Shown here piece after piece: positions 53,041 to 64,000 of a DNA stretch of 64,000 bases. Made by a program: the position numbers and the translations under genes. Origin of the DNA: Dipetalonema caudispina (taxonomy: Eukaryota > Nematoda > Chromadorea > Rhabditida > Onchocercidae); the NCBI GenBank assembly GCA_013365325.1, contig JABVXV010000188.1, forward strand, positions 1-64,000. The letters are read 5' to 3'. The notes beneath the pieces were generated by a model. That model was not told where the DNA came from, ran no database searches, and worked only from the letters and a program-made list of their open reading frames with translations. Position 1 is the first letter of the stretch, and every line of letters begins with the position of its first letter.

Positions 53041-55070
53041 ATGTTTAACAGAGGCGTATTTAATAGTGTCTGAGATACGAGCTGAAACTTGTCGTAGTTT
53101 ACTCTTTAAAAAAACTGCAATAAAAATTGAAAAATAGTGAAATCAATCATAGAACTTCCCGATATTTGCAACATAATGTGTCCTTTGAAATCTTTTAGTT
53201 TAGGAACATTTTCTTTTAAGTTACATATTGATTCGCTTAATTACCGATCATTTCTTTCGATTACATTCCTTCCAAGCATTTGTTCCCAAAATTTACTCAC
53301 TCGCTGCTTTATTAATTAAGCAAGAGTTGCTTATTTCATTTTCTTAAGTCTGAGGAAGAAGTAACTTTCTACCGTACTACAGATGTGATACTGTATGATG
53401 CCGATTACAGTGCACAAACAACAACGTGGAAACCGTTTTCAGCTGCCGGTGCAAGTCGTATCGTATTCTTGCGGAAAGGTACGGTAAGAGTATTTGCGTT
53501 CGTTGTTTTCCGTTAATAGTATCTTGGCGTGAATGGTATTAATAACATGAAAGACACCCACCACCACAATTAAATCTTAATTTCCAATTCAAATTCTAAT
53601 TGTATATTGTTACCCTCAGAAATATTCCTTACTTGTCTATTTACTTATTCATTTGTTTGTTTGATTCATATTATCGTGTAAATCAATTCAATTTTTATTG
53701 TATATCACTTATGGATCAAATTTATCGGTTACTGTAGGACCGGATGACATTACCAGTTATAAATTAAACTGCTCATGCTCGAAGAAGTATAAGCCTTACA
53801 TCGAAGTTTCAAGTAACTCTGGAATTTTGGCCTGCAATTCTCGTAAAAAAATTCGAATCTGTGCCAATGATTGTATTATCTATCATGCAACATTAAAAAT
53901 GGTTTTCGGTAATTTCAATCATGTATTTAACTTTTGCGCAAGTTTAATTCTGATTTGATAGTGGTTATTACGGAGATTGAATTAATTTTTTAATTACGAA
54001 AAATTCGGGGTTAATTTTAAATTATACAAAAGCAAGTTACTTAATGAAGTCTTAGATGATATGGAAATCAATCTGTTGTGATAGTGATAATTTGAAACAA
54101 ATTCAAAACAAGGAAGTAAATCTTCTAAATGCATTTTAATCATCAGTAATGAAATGAATTGGTTAAAATGTTACACAGATACTTGCTAATCAATATTCAA
54201 ATGTCCCTTTATTTCTATTTATAGGAGTTGATTGCTTCGTGAAAATAAAGCTGAAAATATGCGCCGCAAAAAGTAATATTTATTGTAAATAAAATTAAGG
54301 AATTTTCGAATCTGATTTTAATATAACTGAAAGAAATATTTGTTTGGAAATTTGCAAATTTAGAAGGAATGGAGAAAGGACAAATGACGAAAGCGTTAAC
54401 TTCTTTTCCGCCACCATATGCTCTTCCAAAAACACTTGAAAATTATTTGAAAGTCAGTTCAAAATTTGCATAATTAATAAATTAATTTCACTGATGAATT
54501 AATTTTCTTTCAATGAAACAATAGTGAAATTCCTGCAAAATTGATCTATGAAAGTATAAATTTCGAAAATTAGCCTAGGATGAGTTTTTTCCTGTCATAT
54601 TTGAATTCGAAATGATAGAAATTTATGCAAAATTAAAGGGTATTGGATATGCAGAAACAATAACGGGTAGAGAATGTAATGAATTAGATGAAGAATCATT
54701 TATGAAACGATTGATATCGATGTTTATACCATTGATATTGCAAGCAACACCACCAAATTTCTTGAAATGTGACAGCGATGGTGTTAAAATCCTTTGGGAA
54801 TCTAAAAAACACAGTCCGTTTTTATCGATTTTGAATTTTCAAATCTATTAGTGTCAAGAATAAAGTCTTATAAGACTTTTTAGAGAGATTAGTGAATTAT
54901 TTTCAAAAAAATATTTGCATAATTTTTGTTTTCTTCTTTGGCATTTCTTAGTTTACTATCCTGATTAATTGAATTTTTCAGGATTTGCTTTAACACGTCA
55001 ATACATCGAAATGTTTAAACAAAACGTAATTAGCAATTATAATTTGGAAAATTGTAATAACACAGATTAA
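53041..55070 (+). CDS. Probable MSP-like domain protein, about 238 aa
   Basis: Exons: 53041-53055 (tentative), 53349-53478, 53738-53908, 54225-54272, 54364-54452, 54639-54813, 54982-55070; phases join and the sum divides by three. Residues about 35-115 follow the major-sperm-protein/VAP beta-sandwich pattern: a strand with ILYDADY, then PDDITSYKLNC, KYKPYIEV, SNSGILAC, KKIRICAND and VKIKLKICA, matching the family order (ordering strand, x-Y-x-L-x-N/C strand, Y-x-V, G-x-L/I, I-x-V). The identity is weak and the usual proline-rich ends are missing, so this is fold-level similarity only. The rest (FPPPYALPKTLENYLK, then ECNELDEESFMKRL) is not recognised. MSP-domain proteins act as cytoskeletal or adaptor modules, many in sperm. 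The start exon (MFNRG), the donor at 53479 (gtacgg) and the donor at 54814 (gtccgt) are the weakest joins. The gene is divergent from smc-4. Confidence 0.45.
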
Positions 55071-55766
55071 TTGATAAATTCACTTCGTTTGTTTAACTCA
55101 TTAATTTTCCATTTTATGATAAACTTCCATGCAAATCTCCGGACGTTACAATAGTTCATGAACTTTCCAACAGGGCAAACAGGTCACGGTTCTTACCATT
55201 TTTCTGTTATCATTTGATAAGTTCCATATACAAAATGCTTTAAAATAACACTGATAGCAAATTAAAATAATCTTTTATGAATTATATGTAGCAAATTTTC
55301 AAAAACTAAACAAGAAATGAAACACTAATGTCTTTTAAAGCACAGATAAATTTGCATGATTAAAATGACAATAATAAACAACAATCAATTAGTTAATAAA
55401 TTCCTTGAAAAAGTAATTCGTCAAGAAGCGAATTATCAAAAAATAATGAAACATAAAAGCAAAATTGCGCAAACTTTAATCATTTCTAATTTTTGCATAT
55501 TTTGTAACACTGTAAGTACTGCAAACATTTGGTGATATTTGCATGAAAACTTATTGCAATACAATAAATTTCATATTATTGCTAACTATTTCATCAACTT
55601 TATTTACGATAAGTTAGCAAATCTGATAAAATTTAGAATAAATTCAATTAATGCTTTGATAATAAAAATATATTACACGAACTTAATTTTAATAGATAGA
55701 AATAGAAAGAAATTTTTTGGTACGAAAAGATTATAGCAGCCAATTCTTCTAATTTTAACCTTACAT
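55071..55766. other. Convergent 3' intergenic region
   Basis: About 0.7 kb between the stop codons of two convergent genes. AT-rich, with no exon that fits either gene. It should contain both 3' UTRs. Confidence 0.5.
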
Positions 55767-56917
55767 TCATTGACATCGACATTTCATGAAGAAACGTTTC
55801 CATAATTCATTGCATTCTTCTGGTATTTGACAATTCTGTAAACAAAATTTTTGAATCAGTTGACCGATGTGGCATAATGAATTATTAGAATATTGTTCTG
55901 TGATCTTGACAAACAATGCTTGGATAAAAGTTGTCAAACTTTTTGATTCCCCTCATAAAATCATAGGATAAGACAATGTTATGAATAGAAAATGATATTC
56001 CAAATTAATTAAATCTCTTTAATCATCTAATCTTCTCATTAATTAATCTTTCAAATTATCAAAGCTTATATAACTTTAGCAGTTTTTTATTGATAAACTA
56101 ACTTTGATGGTTTTTTCGGCACTATTTTCGTCCCTTATTTCAGTGTGATTAATTCTTGGAGTAGTTGCTATATCGCTAACATTGTAGGTACAACCGTTTG
56201 TAGCATTTTTCATCGTTTTATTTCCCTCTTTAGTTATTTCAGCAGCATTCAGCAACTTCTTTATGACATTTCCTAATATTAAATTAATTAATACAAACTT
56301 ACAATAGTATTTTTGAAGCTTATATTGATGATGATGTCTTAGGTAAGAACTTATTATTTTACTAATTATCCTCAAACTGCCTTAAGACGAAATTATTTAT
56401 GCATAATTTACCGAGTGAGTTCACTGTTTCCGCTGATTGCACATTGAAAGGTGATTTATTTTCCCTTATATCTAGCATTGGTGAGCATTGTTTCGTGACA
56501 TCAAATGTTGAAAATAGCAGAATCTACGACAAATGATGATAAGATTTGAACTAGTGGTAAGCAAAATCTGAATATCAAAAGATACTTATCATTTGATGAC
56601 TCATAAGTAGAGATTTAACCAAAAAAAAAAAAAGAAATTTTAGAAATTTCTTTGAAACTTCTCTTCCTTTCAAAAATTTTTGCGAATCATAGAAACGAAG
56701 ATTGCTTGACGAAATTATTACTAACTGCTTTACTTCTAAAAATTAAAATTGTCCATTTGAAATAATATACTACTAATATTGAAATTAGCAATTTACAAAG
56801 AGTTAATTCAGTTATTTGTAGAAATTAATTGTAATTAAAAATTAAACAAATGTAAAAATCTTTCTTAAAATGAAAAAAATAAAAAATAGACGATACCGTT
56901 ATAATAAAAGCAGCCAT
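55767..56917 (-). CDS. Small secreted Cys-rich, sequon-rich protein, 4 exons, 146 aa
   Basis: Exons: 56897-56917, 56412-56523, 56103-56272, 55767-55904; every junction keeps phase (0, 1, 0). The first exon plus the start of the second gives MAAFIITILLFSTFDVTKQC, a short signal peptide split by intron 1. The middle region (residues about 20-100) has several N-glycosylation sequons: NKS, NKT, NAT, NVS, NHT, and NNS near the start of exon 4. The last 45 residues hold six Cys in a compact block (SLCHIGQLIQKFC, LQNCQIPEEC, MKCRCQ) and end right after the last Cys-Gln. Two further Cys lie upstream (KQCSP and NGCTY), giving eight, which could form four disulfides. I recognise no family; the Cys spacing is not that of ShKT. 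The likely role is extracellular, possibly at the host interface, but this is inference. Upstream ATGs in another frame lie within 60 bp of the start, so the transcript start matters. Confidence 0.6.
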
Positions 56918-59712
56918 AAACGGTTCTAGGAGAAGTGTTTGGGGAATAGTGAGGTCAAGTATGGCAAGTGAGGATATCGTGCCATAAAAAGCATTTCTTA
57001 TTAATCCCACTTGACCTCAAATAGCTCGTATCATATCCATTATCTTATGGTCATGTCTACTGCTACAAACTCGAACCACAATGTACTATCGATTAAATTT
57101 ATCATATGATAGGAAAAATTGGTCGCAATCATCCTAAATGATTCAAATTGTAGTAGAATAAATTTAATGCTAAAAATTGATTATTAAAATGTTAAAATAA
57201 TTGTTTTGAAATTTCATAATATTATTAGCAAATGGAGAAGTTTGTTAGGAATTACTAAAATGATGAACTATAAATAGTTATAAGAAGATAATACAACAAT
57301 TATAGAAAATAATAATTCCATCTTTTATCTAGAGAAATATTACACAACGAGAGATATTGCAATTGGAATAAGAGATGAATAAAGAAAGATAATGTTGATA
57401 ATTATAATCATGCTGACTGATAATTATGATAACAAAATGATAAATACACTGTATGATGTTGATTTTGTTAATTTACATAAAAAGTTGGTAAAGGAGAAAA
57501 AATTTCATCAATTTAACAATGATAATTATAAAGATGTGAACAAATGGTTACATTTACAGTAAGCAAAAGTATGATCATTTTTGGGTGACAAATTTCCGTT
57601 CTTTACCTTTTCCATCTTTTATTTTAAAATATATGAGTAAATTGAGACAGCTTCATCATAATTAGCAAATTAGGAAGAATTTCGAAAATCAACGTCATAT
57701 CTGTCATACTAAGATAAAAGAAATAAATGTAAAATTATGATTTGAAGGTGAAAAATTTTAACGCACATCATTGAAATTCTTACGGAAGTAACTTTACTGA
57801 TTTCTCGTAATCTTCAAAAGAGTATTTTTTACCGATTCGCAATTACTGATAATAATATGCTATCACTGATTTATGTCTCTTGAGGATGTATATTTGAGCC
57901 TGATAAAAGGTAACCTATTATTTTTGACTTAATATCCAACTATTAACTATCGTTTATTTAGACAAATTTTCCTTCTTCTAATGCTATGATAATTTCTTCA
58001 GTTAAAGTATAGTCAATCAATCTTCCGAACTAATTAATCGCAATGATTGCGACAAGTTCTCAATTCACAGCTTGTACAGGTAAAGGTATTTTTCATTGAT
58101 TTTTCTCGGACAGATCATTCATGAAATCCGTTTTGAATTGAATAGCATCAAATAATTTGGAATGTTATGCTTATTTGCTGCTTGAGAAACTGAAGTATTT
58201 ATTGATTCAAAGTTTGTTTTTTTAATAAATTTTAAAATTAATATTTCTATTTTTAATTACTTAAAGATATGGGTGAGTGCGATGATTCGCTTTCTTATTA
58301 GATTCAATCAAATTTCCTATTTACAATAGTAAACGATATGTTCCAGTCTATTGTAATTAAGTTTATCCTTTTTTTTTTTCAAATTATAAAATGAATCAAT
58401 TTTGTTGACCTCTTTGTCTAAAAAGTTCAAATAAGCAGTTCAAGCATTAGATATAAAAAACCATTGAATCATTTAAGAAGCTTATCAGTTACGAAGCTTA
58501 TCCATTTCTTTCCACTTTAATTGAACTAAAATAATTAGATAAGTAAAATATTTTTGTCAATCAAATCAAATTTCTCAACTTTTTAATTTCAGGATGTAAG
58601 CTGGTATCGGAAGGGAATGGATTGAAAATGAGCGGCATCAATTTTTAACATCTTCTGTGAATGACCCAATATATACATATATATTAGTCGGTAATTTTGG
58701 CACATTAATGTTGCACTAAATTCGAATTTGATATTTCAAGTTTTACAACAATACTGAAACAGAAAAAAGTAATGGAAAGATCATTTTCAAATTTCGAAAT
58801 AAAATGAAAGGAATCTAAAATTTAAACAAATGTTTTTTTAAACTGTTTTTGAATTTAAAAAATTAACGAAATAAATGTTTTTAAATTTCAAAATTGCTGA
58901 GTAATTTCCATCTGACATCACTGTACTCTTATTATTTCGACTACATGCCATCTGAATACTACTATGATTTTAGTGAATTTCAATGATTTTATGATTTTAA
59001 TTTTAATGAGCAAAAATTTCTAAATAATCTATTTCTGTCAATCAAATACAAATTTCATTATGAGCCCTTAATTTAATGAATAATTACATAATTTTTGATT
59101 AATTTTCTCCACTAGCTTATTCAAAGTTTTTTAATGACTATCTTTGATGATGAATTACTAAAATTATTGAAATTCTGTCCAACTTTCAAACTTTCATTTA
59201 AAGACGAAATTCGAGGGAATTCATTTCAAAATCAAGAGGAACTTTAAAATTTTAACTTCCATTATTATCACGCATCAAAATTGGTTTTTGTTTGCGATTA
59301 GATTTTAGTAAAAATTATTCGTACCAAGTGCAAAGTAATTGGAAACTTTTCAACTAATATCATAAAATTTTAACTTTCATCACATTCGCGGAATCACTGA
59401 TTATTGAACAATGCAAAAAGTCGATTCTGATCACTGATCGCCTATTGTATTCGTAATTTCTGTTCTTTTCAATCTTTAGAATTTAAATGAAAAATGAATT
59501 TGCTATGTTTCCAAATAGATGATTAATTACATATTTGGTTATTGTATTTCCTCGTGTTTCATTTCTTTCTTCTTTTTTTTTTTTTTTTTTTTGCATAATT
59601 TCAAAAGTGTATGGTTATGTTTTTAAATGATGATTGGTTGTTGCTTCTGAATGTTTAAAAACTTCGACAAAATGAAAAATTATTTCCAGTTTAAAATTAA
59701 TTTCACACCGTT
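56918..59712. other. Upstream flank of the secreted gene and gene-poor spacer
   Basis: About 2.8 kb. Near its left end is an 11-bp perfect inverted repeat, TGAGGTCAAGT at 56950-56960 and ACTTGACCTCA at 57009-57019, in the putative promoter of the secreted Cys-rich gene. The rest is AT-rich. A very short two-exon reading frame at 58043-58079 plus 58593-58648 can be joined in phase but encodes only 30 residues, so I do not annotate it as a gene. Confidence 0.45.
56950..57019. promoter_or_regulatory. Inverted repeat with AGGTCA half-sites
   Basis: Two arms of 11 bp (56950-56960 and 57009-57019) are exact reverse complements, 48 bp apart, and each contains AGGTCA, the half-site bound by nuclear hormone receptors. 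They lie 33-102 bp upstream of the start codon of the secreted Cys-rich gene. Whether they bind a receptor cannot be told from sequence. Confidence 0.35.
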
Positions 59713-59979
59713 TTATTTTGTAACAAATGTTTCAATTTTTCGTTCTTCTTGGATATCAGCACAAAGTGATACCACAAATGATAATTGATAAGTTGTGATA
59801 ATTTTTCGGGTGATGTTTAAACATTTAATCTTCATTGCTGCAATGTAAATAAATATCGCTTCAAAGCTTTCACGCTTATTGTAATCTGTTATTTCAATTA
59901 AATTTTGCTTATAATCGCTTTCTAATTTATCCCATTCAATCTCGATCGCTGCAATCGCTTTATCGTTGTATTTACACAT
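59713..59979 (-). CDS. Hypothetical 88-aa protein
   Basis: ATG-to-TAA single-exon ORF on the minus strand, with a TGATTTAG acceptor ending 16 bp before the ATG, as expected for a trans-splice site. An AATAAA-like hexamer overlaps the stop region. The protein starts MCKYNDKAIAAIEIEWDKLE, is mostly predicted helix by its heptad-like pattern, has four Cys, and lacks an N-terminal signal peptide. I recognise no family. A short out-of-frame ATG lies between the acceptor and the start. It could be the last exon of a longer gene or a chance ORF. Confidence 0.3.
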   Translation of the reverse strand: MCKYNDKAIAAIEIEWDKLESDYKQNLIEITDYNKRESFEAIFIYIAAMKIKCLNITRKIITTYQLSFVVSLCADIQEERKIETFVTK

Positions 59980-60165
59980 AATTCATTCCATTGATCTAAA
60001 TCAATTTTCATAAATGATTGTAATCAGATTAATTGGAATTAAAAATTGAAACATTCCAAATTTCATCAACATGTTATATCAAGAAATTAATGATTTCATT
60101 AATGATATTTTGCATATGTAGAAGAATATCACTTTATCATTCTTTCCATCATCATCATCATCATT

Positions 60166-60206
<41 letters not shown>

Positions 60207-63200
60207 TGTCATTCATCATACGTCATTATTATTCATCAAGTATTAGTTATTAACATTACCCGTCATGTGTCATCATCTATCACGTATTATAATCCATACG
60301 TAATCATTATTTATCATGCATTACTAATATCATCTGTCCATTATGATCATTCAGTAGCTATCACCATTGTCATCATCCCACTTTTAGTGTCATTTTCTTA
60401 TTTTTACTGCAGTTCTTGTTTGGCCCATTTAACCTAAATTACTTACGCTTAATTTCGACTTCTCATTATACCACATTAACATCTCCTATTGAAATCTATT
60501 CAAAGATATATCAGATATCCTTAAGATAGCTAGTCGTACAATTTCTATACAATATCTTTCATTTGCTTCATCATATTGCAAAAGGAGAAAATTTCGGAAG
60601 CGTCGAATATATTACGGTAGAAATCATACATTAACGTTGCTACTGAAACTTACTTATCCAAGTCTTACACCATAACTTTTTGCAGTTTGAACTTTTCTTC
60701 CTCTTTCAAATTTCACAAAAAAAAAAATTCTAGAAATATGTAAAAATTGGTAAATAACATTGGAACTGTTTAGATATGATTATGCAAATAATCACTTAAG
60801 TTTCTTTTATTTATTATTTGACGCAGTTTAGAATGCGCTTTTTTTTCATTTTTTAGGATTTTTTTTTCCTTTTTTTAGAATTAAAAAGAAACAAATTGAC
60901 TGATTTTATCAACCCCTCGAGATTTACTAGATTAGTATTTTCACAGCTAATTTTATTTTGCTAATTTATTCTCTCAAATATCTGTCAATGTTCATTTCTT
61001 AACGAAAATTTTATTGAATAACAATTTCCGTCTAATAAGCAACAGAAGTTCATTCGTCGAAATTTCTTCATTCATTTGGAATGATATTAGTACTTATAAT
61101 CAAATTAGTGCAAATATATTTAATGTTTCAATTGTATATGGTAGATTTTTTTTTTTTTCCTGTAGACTATACATATCCAGAAGTTTCTTTGGTTTCCTTT
61201 TCATTGACCTTTGGAATATCATCATTTGAAAAAAGATCGTAAAATATTTCGATGATATTATACAAGAAGATTTCAAATAATGTTGTAGCAAAAATGAAAT
61301 TTTAATTTCATACACATTGCGCATTAATTTAGATCTCTTCGATTAGATTGCTAAAATCTATAAATTTTGAAAACGAACTTGTTTTCTGGTGTAGTATACA
61401 GATGCAACACAGTTAATGAATGCATTTCAAGTTTTTGAAAACCAAATGAAACGTCGAAAATAGAAGAGATAACAAATAATATGATGAAATTACAACGAAA
61501 AGGATTGAATCAGAATGAAAGGCAAATGGATCAGACAAACCTGTCTAATATTTCCTTTGATTTAGCTGATTACAAAAAAAAAAAAGCAAAAAACTTGTTT
61601 TCAATGCAACAAACATGGATGAGATTTGAAAATTGATTATTTCTACTTCATTTCAGTTTTCCACAATGCAATGTTTTATTTTTGAAGCATTATTAAATTG
61701 ACGACAAATTATCAAATTTCCATTGTTATACTTCACTTCATGCAAATCAACATGAATTTGTTTCAATCACTATTTGTTGTTATCAGTGTAATTCTAAAAT
61801 TATTTCAAATATATTTCCATTGTTAATATCATTTAAAAGATTATTATCAGAATTTCTTAATTATACATGCACATGGATAATTTTTTGAAAATTTGATAAT
61901 AAATTAAAAACAGAAAATATCAGAATTATTTTTAAATCATATCTTCTTTTTTTTTTTTTTTTTTGAAACATTTCTGAGCAAATACAAATGAAATGTTAAA
62001 AGTTCTTGTTGTATTCTCTGTAGAAATTTCACACTTTTCGCAAATAAAACATTGGGAATATTGAAAAGTTTACCTGTCACTTCTTATATTGCAGTAACTC
62101 AGTGTTTTCTATGTAATTGATCAGTTAATTAGCTTATCTAATGACACAGAATAGATGAATCACATCATCGTTCAGGTATTAGCGATAATTCTATGATAAT
62201 ATATAATGAATGCTCGAATTTTTTGTTTTTTGCAACTGCATATTTTTTTCAGTTTAGAAATTATGAATTTAGAAAATGGTGAAATTCGAAGATATTTAAG
62301 TTGTAAATACAACAATGAATTTGTAAAATGTTTGCACGACTTCATTTTTTGACAACTATCAGTTTTTTCTTTTTTTTTTTTGTTTTGCATGGCTATCCTT
62401 CGCTACTATGATCAGAAACTTTTGCAACATATAAAATTTAAATGCTCTTTTCGTTTCCGAATTTTAATCATAAAATACAAATGAATAAGGGAAGATGAGA
62501 AATAAGAGTTGTACTGAATTCCGGAAAAATTAGAGTTTAGTACGAAAGATAGAAGTTTCCGAAGCAGAAAGTAATGCCTTAATATATCTATCCTAGTTCA
62601 AATTCAAGATGATATCTTTAGATATTTATTCTAATTTAAGCTAATAACCATGGATTGCTAACAAGATTAAATTAAGAAAAAGCATTTCATATACAACAAT
62701 TAATTATTATCATTCAAAATTCTCTAATGAAATTATTCTCAATCATTCAATTATTCATTTTTTGTATTTTCTACATTTATTATTTTCATATAGCAAACTC
62801 TTAGTTTTCGCAAAAATATCAAAACAACAATTTTCGTCAACCTGTTGAATTTTAATTGCTAATAAATTATTTTATTATTATCATGATACATTCTGTAATT
62901 TCATTTTATTTATTTCCTCCAGTTTAATTTCTTCGCTCTTAATTTAGTTCAGTTTATTTCAACTCATAATTTAGTATCATTGAGCAAAAGAAAATTCATT
63001 AAATTCGATCAACTTAATTTAAAAAAAAAAAAAACAAAAAAAACAAAAAAACAAAAAACAAAGAAAAAAATGAAAATAAATTATTTTTCTATGGAGTGCT
63101 ATAAATATGTAATTGTAATTTTGCAGAACAAGCTTTTCGTAGTGAAACAGGTAAAATACTCTTATCTCTGATATGTTAGTTGATGCATAAACAGATAAAT

Positions 63201-64000
63201 AATTCGAGTTTTCAGATGGGTTGTCCTTTTCTTTCATTCACTATGATCAATTGAAATTTTCATTATCAATTATCGCTATAAATATCGAAAAAGGCATTCA
63301 TTTCTTCAAGTTATTCGTTATCATATAGTGATAGTAAAGTTTAGATTTTAATACCTCAAATTATGTTATTGTTCGTTAAATGTAAAACTTTTACTTCTAC
63401 TAGAAACATACCATTAATGAGCCCTAATTAAATAAGCAACCCGTTAATGTAGTTAACTTGTTGGATGAAAATTTACAAAAAATGCAAAATTTAGATTAAA
63501 ACTAAAAATTATGCCATAAAGGAAAGTTTATTTAAAAAAAAAAACCAAATGAAGTATTATCAAATCTGCCGTTGAAATATGATTGAAATTAGTTGCACTG
63601 ATATTTGAGAAGATTGAGAAGAAAAAATTGAGGTGAATTCTTTAAATAGTTCAAACTTATTTGCTAATTTTAATGAATCAAATTGATTAGTTTTTAATTC
63701 TCGCCAAAGTTTTCGCAGAATTTTTTCTAAATGAAAAAGAAAGTTAATTTTAATTACAATTTCCTATCCAATCTGTCAAATTATCTTTCCCATCATTATC
63801 ATCTTCCTGCTTACATAATATTTGATATTCATTTCGAAATTTAATTCTCAAATTGTACTTTGTTGCTAATTTGTGATTCATCGAAGTCGAAATTTATAAA
63901 TTGTTTGAAGGAAAGCGAAAAATCCATCTGATAACTGTTAAGATTACTGCAAACTTTCAATAAAACTTTTCTTGCAGAATTTTTTTTTTTTTGGAAATTA
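59980..64000. other. Gene-poor right end of the window
   Basis: About 4 kb of AT-rich DNA with no supported gene on either strand. It contains the (TCA)n microsatellite at 60147-60207 and several A and T runs. Short ORFs here are explained by low complexity. Confidence 0.5.
60147..60207. repeat. (TCA)n microsatellite
   Basis: About 20 trinucleotide units with one TTA interruption. On the plus strand it would encode poly-His in one frame, which produces an artefactual 134-codon ORF around it. Confidence 0.95.

Noticed and set aside
60033..60437. 134-codon ORF with a poly-His tract
   Set aside because: It is the translation of the (TCA)n microsatellite plus AT-rich flanks, with no splice or start context, unlike the histidine-rich gene at 37069-38805.
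1..64000. tRNA, rRNA, spliced-leader RNA genes and CRISPR arrays
   Set aside because: I looked for B-box-like TTC-A motifs with matching stems, SL-type sequences and regularly spaced direct repeats; nothing convincing was found by eye. A covariance-model scan would be decisive.

Overview
This window is AT-rich nuclear DNA of a nematode, most likely a parasitic spirurid or filarial species. The genes are split into many short exons (about 35-270 bp) by short introns that end in TTTCAG, TTTTAG or TTTAAG. Acceptor-like sites often sit 2-45 bp upstream of start codons, as expected for spliced-leader trans-splicing. Intergenic DNA is full of poly-A and poly-T runs. The species call is inference; no rRNA, tRNA or mitochondrial marker is visible. 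All gene models below were built by hand by matching splice sites and reading phase, so internal exons are more secure than first and last exons.

Layout from left to right. (1) 417-7404, minus: a 17-exon gene for a 516-aa protein that joins a TDP-43-like N-terminal domain to a long coiled coil, with no RRM domains. (2) 7405-20241: almost 13 kb without a convincing gene. (3) 20242-21408, minus: a 234-aa HAD phosphatase of the pseudouridine-5'-phosphatase (PUDP/HDHD1) type. (4) 22241-27366, plus: a 569-aa NOL9/GRC3-type polynucleotide 5'-hydroxyl kinase, divergent from the phosphatase. A 39-bp triple tandem repeat lies between the two. (5) 27367-37068: about 9.7 kb without a convincing gene. 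(6) 37069-38805, minus: a secreted histidine-rich protein I do not recognise. (7) 40458-50882, minus: a complete 34-exon condensin ATPase subunit SMC4 (1565 aa) with a roughly 230-aa C-terminal tail. (8) 53041-55070, plus: a protein with a probable MSP-like beta-sandwich domain. (9) 55767-56917, minus: a small secreted protein rich in cysteine and N-glycosylation sequons, not recognised. (10) 56918-64000: mostly non-coding, with one possible 88-aa ORF and a (TCA)n microsatellite.

The recognised genes are housekeeping: SMC4 in condensin and chromosome compaction, NOL9 in pre-rRNA ITS2 processing, and PUDP in RNA-derived pseudouridine salvage. They do not form an operon or a pathway cluster. 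The less familiar material is the TDP-43-NTD/coiled-coil protein with its run of related exons and the two apparently undescribed secreted proteins.
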